Source: Cytidiella melzeri (taxonomy: Eukaryota > Basidiomycota > Agaricomycetes > Polyporales > Irpicaceae). Taken from it: a stretch of DNA of 42,054 nucleotides. Below, piece after piece: positions 19,180 to 30,798 of this stretch (within the stretch, counting starts at the first letter, position 1; every line of letters starts with the position of its first letter). The position numbers and the translations under genes are program-made. The stretch is taken from contig JABYQR010000374.1 in assembly GCA_022592445.1 (NCBI GenBank), forward strand, positions 1 through 42,054, written 5' to 3'. The notes under the pieces were generated by a model. It was given only the letters and a program-made list of their open reading frames with translations, ran no database searches and was not told where the DNA came from.

Positions 19180-20915
19180 TTACCACATCCTAGTACTCTC
19201 CGGACGGAATCCTTTCCCTTGACGTATCATAGCCACATTCGAGGTGACACTCGAGAACTACAATGGCTAGTGAGTGTTTCCATGTTCATGAGAGATGGCC
19301 ATCAATCTCACCCCGTTACCGATGAAGACCTGGGCTCTTTGGCCGATGAGCATGTCCGCGATATGCGCCACGTACTTTTCGTTCCACGTCAAGGTCATAT
19401 CCCTGCTGGTGGCGACGCTGTCCCATGCAAATGCCTCCCTCAAAGCGTCCTTCAGCTGGCTCAACCAAGCGGTGTCGCCGTTCGTCATGATATAAATGTT
19501 CCTCAAACCCCATCCGGCCTTCGACTGTCGAACTCGCTCGACTTTGTCCACGATTTGCTGAATGGTAGGTACGCAGCGACGGCGATACACCGCCATCTTC
19601 TGCTCTTCTTCTCCTTGAGGTGTTTCCCACGGATCCAAGAAATCTGGGAACTGGTTGAAGGCAAGGAACCCGGCGCCCCAGTGACCCAGATTTTCACAGT
19701 GCTCGAGAAAGTCTCCGCGGCGTACATGGATGGCAAGCAGCCCTTCGATCTGGCTATACGGGTCTGAATCCGCCTTACTCGCCGATTTCGCGTGAAGCAT
19801 GGAAGGTTCCAATAGCGCTAAATTGGTCTTTACTGCATTGTGAGCGAGAGAGGACCAACCGAGACGAGTCAATACGGGAGACTTCGACAATTCGGGCCAT
19901 ATGGGGAGAATCTCCTCCTTACTACCAAACATGCTACAGTTCGAAGGAAGTCGTCAGAAGATAACTTGCAAAGAAAATACTGCAAGCGTACAAGTTGTGG
20001 AAAATGCTTCCCGACTCGCCAGGTATCTCCACACAGGGATCATCGATATCCGCCAAGTACTTGATCCATGTGTCCGTTATTTTCTGAGCAGACGCGCCAT
20101 TGCCGTGGGCCGCTCGCACCGGCTCGCCATGCAGGATGTGTGGCTTCGGGCAGATTTTTTGGAAGTACTCCTTTGATATGCTGAGCGGGGTTGTGTCGTT
20201 CGCGTCCCACTTTTCTCCCACAAGTGGGCCTGACGACATATTCAGATGATATTGATAGGTCTAAGGGGAGTCATACTCACCGGCGAGGATCGCTGACATT
20301 GGTATGTGCGCAGGAATGAGCTTGCCGTTGTATTCCGAGTAGGCTGGCCCGCCGCGAACCCACAAGTAATCATCAAAGACGAACCTGAGAAGAAGACTTG
20401 GGCGTGGAGATCGTCGACAGAGAGTGGGACCACTCACGCTCTACCGGAGACATGGGTCAAGTGTGCGGTCAAGATCATGTCTTGCATGACGTTTCCCCAG
20501 CCAGAGCCTGAACCGTGGATTGTCAATGACGAGTAGGGATATGAACAGTGCGTCAACACTACTCACAGCAACTGTGACTTGCAACCCATAGATACTTTTC
20601 TCCGTTAGCGAATGGCTTTCCCTGATGCTGCGGTAGCCTACGTTCCGCTTTTCGAAAGTCGTGGTAGAGCGGAGGCAGAGGTCTGGGCCCAATGATCGTT
20701 TGCACAAACTCTGTGTTCCTGAGATGTGGACGTCTCTCGACGAAGCGGATAGTTGCCCAAGCACCGCAGAGTAGTGTGACGAAGAGGGCACAGGCGAAGT
20801 AGAGGACACGTCGCCGGCGTCTGAGACGCGTCGAGTCTAATGGACTGCTCCAAGACATCTTGAGTGAGCTGCTGGACTCGGAGCCACTCGACGACGAAAA
20901 GCTGAGGGTAGGCAT
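19180..20915 (-). CDS. O-fucosyltransferase-like Golgi protein, six exons (486 aa)
   Basis: Exons (minus): 20915-20567, 20507-20438, 20384-20281, 20229-19992, 19933-19312 and 19257-19180. All five introns are 51-59 bases, GT-AG, with matching phases. ATG 20915 opens MPTLSFSSSSGSES. An Arg cluster precedes a single membrane segment VLYFACALFVTLLCGAWATI (about 37-56), so it is a type II Golgi/ER membrane protein with a lumenal catalytic part. Family marks: SGWGNVMQDM after exon 1, FVFDDYLW in exon 3, IHVRRGDF (about residue 322) and, made only by the last splice, FIGNGFSSVTSNVAMIR. These are typical of the GDP-fucose protein O-fucosyltransferase (O-FucT) fold in basidiomycetes. The acceptor substrate is unknown. 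A Harbinger element begins 146 bp upstream of the ATG. Confidence 0.85.
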
Positions 20916-21060
20916 GAAGGTGGGTGGTGAATAACCTTCGCGTTTCAAAGACCTTCACGTTTCAACGTGGTATGGGGACATTTTGCCGTCCAGCCAGGTG
21001 GGGAATCGCGATGCTGTACGTGATCGGGAGCGGCAGTAAGAAGCGAACACCACTAGTAAT

Positions 21061-21110
21061 AGGGTCGCTCAGAGTTGGCGCAGCCGCGCAGCGCGCAGCT
21101 CGCAGCTCAG
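21061..21110. repeat. left terminal inverted repeat of Harbinger-type element
   Basis: AGGGTCGCTCAGAGTTGGCG followed by GCGCAGC-type repeats; the mirror image is at 22680-22727. Identity is complete over about the first 32 bases, then small differences appear. Confidence 0.8.
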
Positions 21111-21274
21111 GCGTCTACCACCCCAAAGAGGAAGGTGATGTAAGCAGTCACAATCCGTCACGGTCGCATTTGCGGTCGTCGCGGTTGTGTTTCCGCTCAC
21201 GCTTCGAGTGTATAGTGTACCCAACAGGTCATATAATTCAGATGTAGATATCTGAAATACCCAACTTTGATCTA

Positions 21275-22573
21275 TTATAATGCTTTGAAAGCTACCAGCT
21301 CGTCAACCAACTGCTGTCGTTTGTTGTTGTTTTCTGCAAGGATTAACGCTTCTTGAACCTCTCCAACATCTGCCACTTCTTCTTGTCCTGCAAGCGCACC
21401 AATAAACCTATCTATGTTTTCGCCGCCTTCGATGTCGATGCAAAGATTATGTAGAATGATTGTAATCGTGATCCAGCGGCAAGCTTGCAGATGCTCGTGG
21501 TTGTTGCGGATTGGGACTCGAAGACCTCTCAAGCACTGCCAGCGACCTTTCAGAGCGCCCATACAGTGCTCTGACCGGACACAAAACCCTGCAACAATGG
21601 TGTCAAAGAGCTTGTTGTGTGGATGAAGAGATGCAGGTTTCTTGTGAACAGGAATTGTCCTCTCATTGCAGGAATATGCTGAGTCGGTCCAAGCAAACTC
21701 GCCTTCTTCGAAGAACCAGTCTGGGTACTTCGCAGCTGCAGTATGCTCAAAGGCACTTGCATCGTGTGCTGAACCAACGAGACCGTGCGAGTAATCCACA
21801 ATTCGCAATGAACTTGGAATGTTTCCAATCTGAAGAAACAAAAATGAAAATGCTGAATATTACTATGATCTAACACGTACCTGAACATGAAGTCCATAGT
21901 TACACTTCCGAGTGTAGTACGCATCACCATTCTGAGCTGGCTTTGAGCTGAGAACTACAATTGTGCCATCATACATTACCCAACCATTACGCCAGGTTCC
22001 GCAAAAGCCTAAGTGCTCATCCATCCACTCCTTCTCCTTCTCCTTCTCGCCAGGTGTCAGCCTTCGCACAAAGAGATCGTGAAGAGACTCAATGGCCTCA
22101 AAGCAACGTTGCGTATAGGCCACTACCAAACCCTCCGAAATTCCTGCCACTCTCGCAATATCCTCCAACGACGCTCCATTGCCATACCGCCCTAAGCAAT
22201 AAAGTGTAACAGCTAGCTGCTGCTCGACAGGTGCCTGCGGATTGTTTGACTGGTTGGTGAAAACAGGATGATCATCGATTGAGTTCAGAAGTGTCTGGAA
22301 AACCTCTGGAGACACGCGAAGCATGTTCTGGAAGCAATCATGGGTGTGAGGACTTTGAGCATACTCCCATGCAAGGTGCAAGTTCGGGACCTTGAGGACA
22401 GGAGGTCGTGCATGAAGATAGCGTGCTTGCATGATGCCAGCAAGAATGCCAACATCAACCTGAAGCTGCATGAGAGCTTCTTCAAGGTTATCAGAAGGAT
22501 CAATGATATCTCGAAGCAGCATGCTTCGAAGATATGCTCGAGTGAGCTCTGTGCGATAGGGAATGTAGGGCAT
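21275..22573 (-). CDS. Harbinger-type transposase (DDE superfamily), two exons, 415 aa
   Basis: This enzyme cuts out and reinserts the surrounding element. Exon 1 is 22573-21881 and exon 2 is 21829-21275; the 51-base intron (GTACGT..TTCAG, 21880-21830) is phase 0. Residues about 116-160 (APVEQQLAVTLYCLGRYGNG then LEDIARVAGISEGLV) look like a helix-turn-helix DNA-binding region. The DDE catalytic triad is visible: D202 in WVMYDGTIV, D280 in FAWTDSAYS and E318 in RSEHCMGALKGRW. The motif NNHEHLQACRWITITIILHN is typical of the DDE_Tnp_4 family C-terminus. There are no stops or frameshifts in the spliced frame, so it may be active. Without the intron the frame closes early (..HVQVRVRS). Confidence 0.85.
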
Positions 22574-22727
22574 CGAGGAAAGCAGGTCAAAGAAGCATCA
22601 ATTACGGTCGCGCTCGTCTGCGTTACATCTCCGTGACTACCTAATCCGGTAAGCGCCCGTTGGACCGGTCCCATAGCCGGCGCTGCGAACTGCGAGCTGC
22701 GCGGCTGCGCCAACTCTGAGCGACCCT

Positions 22728-23200
22728 AATACTGCTGCGCAGTACTTGGTATTGATGATGCAAACATACTGTTGCGACGCTGTGCACGCTCTTGCAGGAG
22801 ACTTGCACACCCTACCGTACCAAGCCGTCGGGGTGTACAAGTACATGGTTGAGCACCGTCGGATGTCGTTCAAATTCAAGTTGAGAGTAGTCTACATGAA
22901 CTTGAGCCGATACGAACTGTGAAGAAGAGACGTATGTTTAGCGGCACTGTCCCATTGACACGCTACTGACACTGACATGTACAAGATACATACGAAAGAA
23001 TTCTGCCTCGAAGAGACTCAATGTACAGCTTTTGTCACAACTTTGCAGGAGAACAAAGCACAAAAAAGCTAGATGGCAATGCCAAGAACGGTCCGTCGTT
23101 CTTAAGCGCCCTCTGCAGTTCTACGCTCATCTTCAAGTCCAACTTGTAGTTCTCTGCGGCCGGCGTTGGAGTTTCGCTCATACTCACTGCAAGGCGTGTA
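22728..23200. other. intergenic, no gene seen
   Basis: Flank between the Harbinger element and the XRCC2-like gene. Only short unsupported frames (for example 23032-23244) are present. It probably holds the XRCC2-like promoter. Confidence 0.4.
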
Positions 23201-24478
23201 ATGGAACACGAAAATACAGTCGAAGACTATCTGGCAGAAATTGACTCAGAAACACTGCAGCAAGTAAGCGGACGTGGGTGGCCTTGATGATGTCGAGCCT
23301 CTGAAATCCGTACACCTCCAGTTCTTGACTCATGTCCGTCTTGGCAAAGGTAACGCGTACATATTCTCAGATTCCCGGTAGAGCTCTACTCACCAGGATT
23401 CACAGGTTCCTCGCGCTGGACGGGCACATCCCTGGATGCTTGTCTTGGCCTCGACGACCCTGCACGACCACGAGCCTTGCAACCTGGGGACGTGATAGAG
23501 GTTCAGGGAGCGCCTGCGTCCGGGAAGACACACCTCGTCTATCAGACTGTGATCTCCTGCACTCTTCCAGTTCATTCTGGACCTGCATGTCGTAAAGGCT
23601 GGGGAAAATCTGCAGTCGTATTCGACTCTGATGGAACGTTCGACGTCAGTAGGTTGAAGACGCTACTGGCCACTCAGATCTCCAGCACTCCATACGGTGA
23701 AGGCGAACCTGTGAACAAGGATGAACTGGTAGCAAGCTGCCTGAGCAGACTCCACGTCGTTCGCCCAACTTCTTCGATACAACTCGCGGCCACCATTCTC
23801 AACCTGGCCAACTCTCACGCCACGGAGTCTCAATTTTTGGATCAAGAAGTTGGACTGGTAGCCATTGACTCGCTCAGCTCCTTCTACTGGCAAGACCGGT
23901 TCACCACGGAACAATTCCTCGCCGGACCCTCAGGCCACAACGCCAAAAACCCTCTGCAGCACGTCATCACCGCCCTGGAATCTTTCCGCACCTCTCATCG
24001 TCCCGTCATCCTCCTAACCAACTGGGGTCTCCATCCAGTAACAAAGCCTTCCCCAGACACTGGCAAACCCACTTCTCCGTTCTTCAAACAACATCTGCAT
24101 CCCCTTTCGAGGCCACCGCTAGTAGCCCCGTGGAACGAATCATCGACACTGGCCTCTGACGATCGCAATGTCGTGACACAGCCACACCAGACCCTAGCTA
24201 GTAACACCGGAAACCGCCCTAACGTCGATCCTATTGCCCAGAACAACATTCCTGTGCGACTCACGTTGACTCACCACATCACACTCTCCTCTCCGCTGTT
24301 ACCGCAATTCCCCGCCGACATCTCCATTGAGGAGGTCATCGAGCGAGATGTTGACAGGCGCAGTAGCAGTCTTGTTGGGAAAGTAGAAGGATTTCTCCGG
24401 ACGCCGGGGAGCAGTACGATCAGCACGTTTGCTTTCTGGATATGCGAGGACAGGATTCGACATGACAGTGTAGACTGA
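23201..24478 (+). CDS. XRCC2-like RAD51-paralogue ATPase, three exons (390 aa)
   Basis: A recombination ATPase of the RecA/RAD51 family acting in nuclear homologous recombination repair. Exons 23201-23263, 23322-23349 and 23397-24478; introns of 58 and 47 bases with phases 0 and 1 give MEHENTVEDYLAEIDSETLQ then QFLTHVRLGKGFTGSSRW. Walker A is GAPASGKT within LQPGDVIEVQGAPASGKTHL. AVVFDSDGTFDVSRL follows, and Walker B is LVAIDSLSSFYW, which closely resembles the DSLSAFYW of XRCC2 proteins. The C-terminal part (about 210-290) is Ser/Pro/Thr-rich and probably disordered, then a conserved beta-rich end. Longer than human XRCC2 (280 aa) mainly by that linker. The tiny 28-base exon 2 is the least certain point. 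Confidence 0.8.
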
Positions 24479-24945
24479 GAGACAGAGGTGGACCATGACT
24501 ATATTGGTTCCTATACAGTAGATCCGTACCGTACGTACACACGTACTACTGCAGCTCATGACGAATTTCTCTGAGTCTACTTGTTGCAACGTAGTTTCAT
24601 GGTATATACACTCTGGCCATATGTACTGTTCGAGATGGCGATGGTAAATGAAATTGAGAGAAAGAAAGATTGAAATGACAGGTAGACGGGCGCGACGATA
24701 TCGATGCATGGATCAAAGGCAGGTCAGCATAAGAGACGAAGACATGGCGTATGCGTTATGAATTTTTCAAGACTGGATAGCAGTTCGAGAGCGGGGATCA
24801 TGAGGGATAACAAAATACTATAGCTACAGTGCAAACGATGTGATGGTTGTGAGAGTTGAAGGATTGCGAAGAATAAGAATGTGTATCGCCACTATGAGGT
24901 TATATGGTAAAGGGGTATGGGTAGCCAGGCACACGCAAGTCATTA
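24479..24945. other. 3' intergenic between convergent genes
   Basis: The XRCC2-like gene (plus) and the AMP-binding gene (minus) converge here. No coding frame is supported; it holds both 3' untranslated regions. Confidence 0.45.
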
Positions 24946-26665
24946 TCAGTCAAAGGACATTCCAAACACGTCGTCAAGTTGTATCTTGAACGCCTCCTCG
25001 ACGGCCTTGCGACGAATGTTGCCCTTCGTTGCCGTCCTCGGGAGTGTTCCCCTGGGTACGACAAACACAAAAGTAGTGGCGGTGATCTGCTCGTGAAGGT
25101 ACCGACGCTGTTGGAACGCGCGTATCCGTCGAACAATAGTCTTCTTCAACACCTCCTTCGCAACCTCAGTCCTGGGCTCGACGAACAGCGCAGGGCTGGG
25201 GCGTCCGTTACCCACGACGATGCACTCCGCGATCAGATCTCCGCAGGTGCTGCGAACATTGTCTTCAATCGCCTTGGTGTCGCAGCGGAGTGAGTTCTGG
25301 GACTTGATCCAGTCGTCGTCACGACCACGCGAGACGTATTTTCCAGGTGCGATCTCGAGGAACAGATCTCCCGTGTGGTAGTGACCGTCTGCGGCGCGCA
25401 GCGACGGGTCTGGGCAATCTCCGGATTCTGATAGGATGACCAGTTCGAGTAAATGGGAGTTGGCGTCGACGTGTACGGCTTCAGATTGTGAAGGGGCTAC
25501 GGGGAAGAAGCCGTAACTTGTACCGGAAATGGGTTGAAGTGCTCGAACCGATGGCTCTGAGCTCGTGGCACTGACGAGCATGGCGCCGCACTCAGTGTTT
25601 CCGAACACGTTTGTTAGGCGTATTCTGTGCTTGAGTGCCCACTGTTCATCTTCGTGAGGAAGAGCGAGTCCAGACACTTGGATATCGTCGAGTCCTCGGA
25701 GATACTCAAGGAGCTCGGGGTCCTTGCGTGATGCCCTGAGATGAGGCGAAAGGAAAGTCGCGAACTGGTTCAGACGAGTCAAACCACAGCGAGTGATCAT
25801 GTCCACTAGCTCAGCCGACGAAAATGCAACCTTTGTCGGTTGAACGGTGCATGATCCGTGTTGCATGAAGCCGAGTAACGTGAAGCTTTGAGCGATGTGG
25901 CACATGGAGCCCCTTGGAGCGAATTACGGTCAGCGTCGAGAATAATGAGATACAACCTGACTCACATCCATGCCGTGACGTCTTGCCTACCAGGGGTCCG
26001 AGGACTCGATATGAGCTTGGCTTTGTGAATGATGCAGTTGAACCAACGGTAGCTGCAGCGAACTAGCTTTGGGGAGCCTGACGTTGACCCCGATGTGTGG
26101 TAGATGACGACAATGTCCTCGTCTTGCCCGTCGGGGAAAGCAGGCAGAGGATCTTCTTTCACGTCGGTGAAGGACTTGGGGACAGCACCGTGAAGTGGTA
26201 TGGGACACTGCGAGACATCTGCCGCTAGTGACTGGTCGTAGATCAAGGCCTTCGCGTCGGCCTTGTGCATGAGCTCGTATACGATCTCGGGATTGGGTAG
26301 TCGAAGAGAAAAGAGCTCGGGAATGTACCCGGCTCGCATGATGCCGTATATTGAGAGGACGTCATGGTAGGTCATGCCACCGAGCCTGCAAAAGCATTGA
26401 GTTGTCTATGCCAGCGAGGGTGATAAGGAGGAGCTTACCATAGCGCCACGACGGAATGAGGTGAAAGCCCGTCTTCTGAAAGCGTTCTGGCCCAATACTT
26501 TGCGTGCAGTTCAATGTCGGCCTTGAACCGAGTGTACGATATTGACTCCCACTCCACCACTGTGTCGATTACAGAGGCCGTGGTACACGGAATTTTGAAA
26601 ACAGAGCGAGTCGAGTACTGCGTGGCCGACGCCTCGACGACTGTCAACGGGGTACTGTGAGTCAT
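24946..26665 (-). CDS. AMP-binding (acyl-adenylate-forming) enzyme, three exons (537 aa)
   Basis: Family enzymes activate a carboxylic acid with ATP to an acyl-AMP, usually for thioester formation. Exons 26665-26439, 26385-25966 and 25912-24946; both introns are 53 bases and in phase. Core motifs: YHTSGSTSGSPKLV (phosphate-binding loop, about 171-184), VFGNTECGAML (about 318-328), YHTGDLF (about 394-400), SRGRDDDWIK (hinge, about 410-419) and TLPRTATKGNIRRKAVEEAF, whose Lys near 512 is the catalytic lysine. This is a complete, single adenylation domain with no carrier or condensation domain, so it is a stand-alone ligase rather than a multidomain synthetase. The substrate cannot be told. It is not clustered with other metabolic genes in the window. 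Confidence 0.85.
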
Positions 26666-26955
26666 GCTAAGAGGAGGGAAGTGCTGGAGAGTGAGGATAT
26701 CTGGAGAGCGTACATTGCCTTATATCTCAACCGTAGATGGAGAGCCAGGAGTCGAGTCATACAAGCTGTACCTGGCTGGCGGGCGTGCCGTTGCCGGGAA
26801 GTAGTCTGTAGCAGCATGTCAAAGGGAGAGCACTCGAATAACAGGCTTGCTTACAGTTGGAACTACAACAACTAACAGTTGCACGTACCAAATCTGGGAG
26901 TTAATGTGTTGAAAGGAGTATGAAACCTGTGCGATGAGTTGTTGTAACTGTGTCC
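26666..26955. other. 5' intergenic region of AMP-binding gene
   Basis: Just under 300 bases with no coding frame I trust; it should contain the promoter of the adenylate-forming gene on the minus strand. Confidence 0.35.
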
Positions 26956-27733
26956 ATGAATACAACGGAGAATGCGGTCCCCGACATCAGGCGTCGTAGC
27001 CTTGTCGCCCACACGAATCATCTGCTGGATGCACTGCGAGCACGTCAAATTCAGAGTCATATCGAGGTTCATCACGACTCACCAACGACGGCAAACAGGC
27101 CGCGCTCATGTTAATGAACGTCTTGGTGGACTGTGGCAGAGCTGGGCAGAGCAGACGTCGACATGTTGCTCTGAGGTAAGTTCCGCCTGCGACGGAGTGG
27201 TGGCTGCTGAAACCGGCACGTGAGAGAAACTGTAGTCAAGTATCAGGATCCCGCGTTTGTTCACAACACCCACCCGTCTCGAGCTCACCTCAGCATTGCC
27301 TCTATGATATGGACTTTGCGAAATTGTGGATGTCCAGAAAACAGGAACGCAAGGAGGAGGAGAGTCGTCAACTGCTTCATGTTTGGGATACTTACTTATC
27401 TGCGATCCCGTCAAAACATCACGTTTCGCGGATGCAAACACTACGACCGAGCAGATATCCTGCGGCCCACCACCTCAACGAGCTTGCTCGACGCTCGGGA
27501 GAACAACGAAGACCATAGACGACGTTTCCGCCGAGCAGGTCCACATCATGTATCGGCCACTGCTGAAACCATCATCCTCGACCGCTCAAGATCGTCCGTT
27601 GTTCGGGGAGAATCCAGCGTCGAACGCATGCACCAGCCTCAGTTCGCCGCATGATCAAGAGATCTGTATGCTACTATCACCGATGCACTTGGACTGGCTT
27701 GCTGTGTCATACGACTCGGTCTGGCAAAGGTGA
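26956..27733 (+). other. unresolved coding-like region
   Basis: Several overlapping frames have plausible composition: 26956-27114 (MNTTENAVPDIRRRS, 52 aa), 27220-27654 and 27326-27733, the last reading DDVSAEQVHIMYRPLLKP and ending next to a donor-like AAAGGTGAGGC. A donor GAGGTAAGT at about 27172-27180 suggests splicing. I could not build a phase-consistent model that picks one frame, and no motif is recognised. It may be a small multi-exon gene or a decayed one. Confidence 0.25.
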
Positions 27734-27847
27734 GGCAGCAACGCTGTCAGTACAGCAATCTGATGAGTGAGTACAGTATACCAATGTCAGTCACTCGCCA
27801 CTGTATCGTAATTCACAATTATCACAGATCAACGGTGAACATACTTG

Positions 27848-27906
27848 GTTCCTTGCTGCAGTGCTGCGCTCTCAGTTCCTTGCTGCAGTGCTGCGCTCTC
27901 AGTTCC
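27848..27906. repeat. 27-bp unit duplicated in tandem
   Basis: Two exact copies of a 27-base unit beginning GTTCCTTGCTGCAGTGCTGC (27848-27874 and 27875-27901), plus the first five bases of a third. A simple local duplication. Confidence 0.9.
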
Positions 27907-29492
27907 AGCACAGCGTGTCAGGCCAAGGTACTATGTCATGCCTCACGCCTTAGGACCGGATCCCCCACGGCAACGGAACATGGGGAGCGAATCCAGATGG
28001 TTGTTGGGCACACCGACGCCATTGTTCCGCCGTTCCTATAGAGCCAATACTCGTTTCATGTTTCGATCGCAATTTCGCGAGCACTGAGGTACGAGATCGT
28101 CTTCGCTGGATGATGATTCGTACAGGAAGTGGACATCTTTTGATCAGCCTTTTGAAGCAGTTTCCATGCGCAGGTCGTGCGTCTCACAACTCGCGTAGTC
28201 ACGACTGTATCCAGAGAAAACCACTGTGATGCGAGGAGGCGGGTGCGTAGCTAGTTCTCCAGCAAGGACGAACGCGTCACGGTCGTTCCCAAGGTCCGGT
28301 GCGCAGCTATTTTCAGCAGAGCGAAGGCATCAGTTCCAAGGTCAGGCACGCAATTAGTTTTCAGTACAATGAGCACAGCATTTCAACCATGAAGCGCTAC
28401 ATTCCATATATCCATCTCTCTAGCAACACCACCTGAAACCCGACAGAAGGAACGACCTGCAATGGGATACTCCGAGAAACCGATTCCAACATTGCGGGAT
28501 GTAAAGAAATCCGGCTCCATCTTGCCAGCCGCTCCTCCATTCGACAATGCCATCCCGCCAGTACAACAAAACCCGTGCATATACCTCCGCCCCTAGGATG
28601 GCAATGTCCACAGGAACGGCGTATAGGTTGGAGGCTAACTCACTTCGCAGAGATCTTTGAAAGGTCTAGGCTCCCCTTAGTGCTCCCATACACATACTCA
28701 CTAAAAGCCACCACCATATGTCACAGGCTCGTGCACACCTTCGCGTATCCGCCACACAGCCAGGCACTTCATTGGCCTTTATGAATGGACGGTTGTGTGG
28801 ATGGATAGGTGGAAGCTCGTTCCCGCCGTCTGCGTATGAGAGATAACAAGGAGAATCTAGAAATCAACCTGCGTGGAATTCGAAGTTTCGTGTGGTGGCT
28901 CTTCCTCCTTGTTGTTCGCTGGACACTAATTCGCCGGTGCTGTCGCAAAGTGGTGTTTTGTTCGGACCGCAATCGGCTGAACTAGCGTAACCGCCGTGTT
29001 GCTTATCCCAAGTTACGTTCACGCACATTGTCCATCGATGTCCCAGCACTCTCGCCGTTCCTCGTTACCTAGGCTGTGCAATATTCGGCGCCGAGCATTC
29101 GACTCAGAGCCATGGACGTTCTTGAAAGTTCACATTCCCGCTCTTTTTTCTCTTGTTTTCACGTATCCATGTATCCTACTTCTTAACGAAGAGCTGTGCG
29201 GTGCTGTGTACATACAACCTTTGTGTTCCGTCCACTGTAGGCGTTGGACCGCGATGCATGATGGTCGAACAAATCCAGGAATTCTGGTACTTTTACCCGC
29301 CTGGCCTCGCACGCCGGTCTCAGTCTGATGCCGACGTTTTCAATGTCGCTGCAGTCGTTCGACGTGAACAGCTTTGCCACGCATTGGGATATGTGGATGC
29401 AGGCCTCACATCGATGTCCGTGCGCTCAAGAATTTGAGTGTAATTGCAAGGCCTAAGGGGCGGGAATATCGGAGCCGGGGGTTGGTGCATCA
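27907..29492. other. no gene recognised
   Basis: About 1.6 kb of short frames on both strands without family features. Between about 28240 and 28380 an approximately 50-base unit recurs loosely three times (..CGTAGCTAGTTCTCCAGCA, CGCAGCTATTTTCAGCA, CGCAATTAGTTTTCAGTA), each time next to a TTCC(C)AAGGTC motif. It borders the long-inverted-repeat element at 29493. Confidence 0.35.
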
Positions 29493-30030
29493 CACTTGAG
29501 GTTAATCTCCCACCCAATTGTCAGCACTAATCAAACTCCGCTAGGCGCGGGCTGATGGCGGCAAACCGGGAGCTCGGCGGGGGACTTGGGTGATTTGTGA
29601 GCTCCTCAACAGCTAGTCACATAGTAATTACATAGGACAATAAATATGATTAAAGGGTACGTATTTCAGTATATAAGAGAGTACATATTTCAGTATATAA
29701 GACTGTTACATAGTGTACAAAACCTTACTGATGGCATTGTGAATCTTTCAATTCCCCCTTTCTAGTAAAGCTCTATTCATGCCTCTGTCAGGCTCTTTGG
29801 TTCCTTCTGTTTGCACTGCTCACATACTTACACATGCTTCACAGTGTATCATGGTTACTTGGATTGTGTTTGGAAAGCTGCCCTTTCCCTTTTCTGGTAA
29901 AGCTCTATTGATATCTTTGCCATGCTATGCTTCTGTTTCCTTGGTTTTCTCAACTTACGCAGGTTTTGTCTTCTGTTTGTGCTGCTTGCATGCTCATACA
30001 TGTTTTGCAGTGTATCATAGTTACTTAGAT
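29493..30030 (+). repeat. left long terminal inverted repeat
   Basis: Mirrors about 32870-33392. Inside each arm an approximately 150-base unit is repeated twice: TTCTGTTTG..GTGTATCAT..TTACTTAGA..CCAGTAAAGCTCTATT-like. The matching open frames on the two arms (for example 29779-30186) follow from the repeat and are probably not genes. Confidence 0.75.
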
Positions 30031-30657
30031 TGTGTTTGGAACAGCTGCCCTTTCCCTTTTCCAGTAAAGCTCTATTTATATGGCCTTATGTGTACCAGAG
30101 CAGGTGGGGGTGCTGGCTTTGAGGTGAGCAGCACTATTTCTCTTGTAAAAGCAGGCTTGAGCACACGAGAAGATACGAGTAGATGAGATGATGATAGATT
30201 CAAAGTACCGAGAATACATGTGTTTATATAGTTTTTACGAGAGAGACGGAAAGACAAAGAAAGCAGAAATATGAAGAGCGGATGCGAAGTTATTAAGAGT
30301 GGGTTTGCGGATACGAAGTGAGGGCGGAGAAACTAGAATAAAAGCTATGCGCGTAGAAGACAGGTTGGGAGATACAAGTACAGTAAAGAAGAAAAGGATA
30401 CGAACGGATATTGAGACGGAGTATGGTGGCAAGAACGGATAGGCGGATGTGAGCGCATAGACACATCATTTCGAGGAGGTGACGTCGTGTCCCGAAATCA
30501 CAACAATTTCTATGCTGACTATCAAACAACATACTGAATATACTTTGCATGTTAAGCTTGACAATGAAGAGGAGAATTATCAATCAACAGGCCTGGCACA
30601 GGGTTGAGTACGAATACTATAAGTACAGGGATGTGTGTACCTGGCACGGGGTTCAGT

Positions 30658-30797
30658 TAACTAATTGGAGTTAGGTCCGAGGTTTGAATGAACACAAGAA
30701 GATAACCAATAACATAATAGTTCCGTGTTGAACAGAGGTGATGTGGATCAGAAAGTGAGGGAGGAAGGGTGAGTTGGATCGTCAAGGCAAACGTAAG
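30658..30797. repeat. direct repeat copy A beside the nested LTR
   Basis: This stretch (GTCCGAGGTTTGAATG.., TTCCGTGTTGAACAGAGG.., GAGTTGGATCGTCAAGGCAA) recurs in the same orientation at about 31283-31415, on the other side of the nested LTR. Confidence 0.7.
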
Positions 30798-30798
30798 G

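Larger units (their letters stand above)
21061..22727 (-). mobile_element. apparently intact PIF/Harbinger-type DNA transposon (1,667 bp)
   Basis: The left end AGGGTCGCTCAGAGTTGGCG (21061) and the right end (its reverse complement, to 22727) are inverted repeats of about 45 bp rich in GCGCAGC. Both sides are flanked by AAT (21058-21060 and 22728-22730), a 3-bp duplication. The only gene is the transposase on the minus strand. PIF/Harbinger elements often carry a second MYB/SANT-like gene; none is visible here. The duplication is AAT rather than the more usual TTA/TAA, so the exact border may be off by a base or two. Confidence 0.8.

Noticed and set aside
21511..21873. Plus-strand frame inside the Harbinger element
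   Set aside because: Antisense to the transposase exon that carries the D280 and E318 motifs.
24979..25293. Plus-strand frame opposite the AMP-binding gene
   Set aside because: Antisense shadow of a gene with complete adenylation motifs.
27848..27906. CRISPR-like or regulatory repeat array
   Set aside because: Just two back-to-back copies of 27 bases without spacers; a simple duplication.
29779..30186. Open frame reading MPLSGSLVPSVCTAHIL..
   Set aside because: A very similar frame appears on the other inverted arm (33093-32869). It results from the internal 150-base repeat and has no family features, so it is not called a gene.
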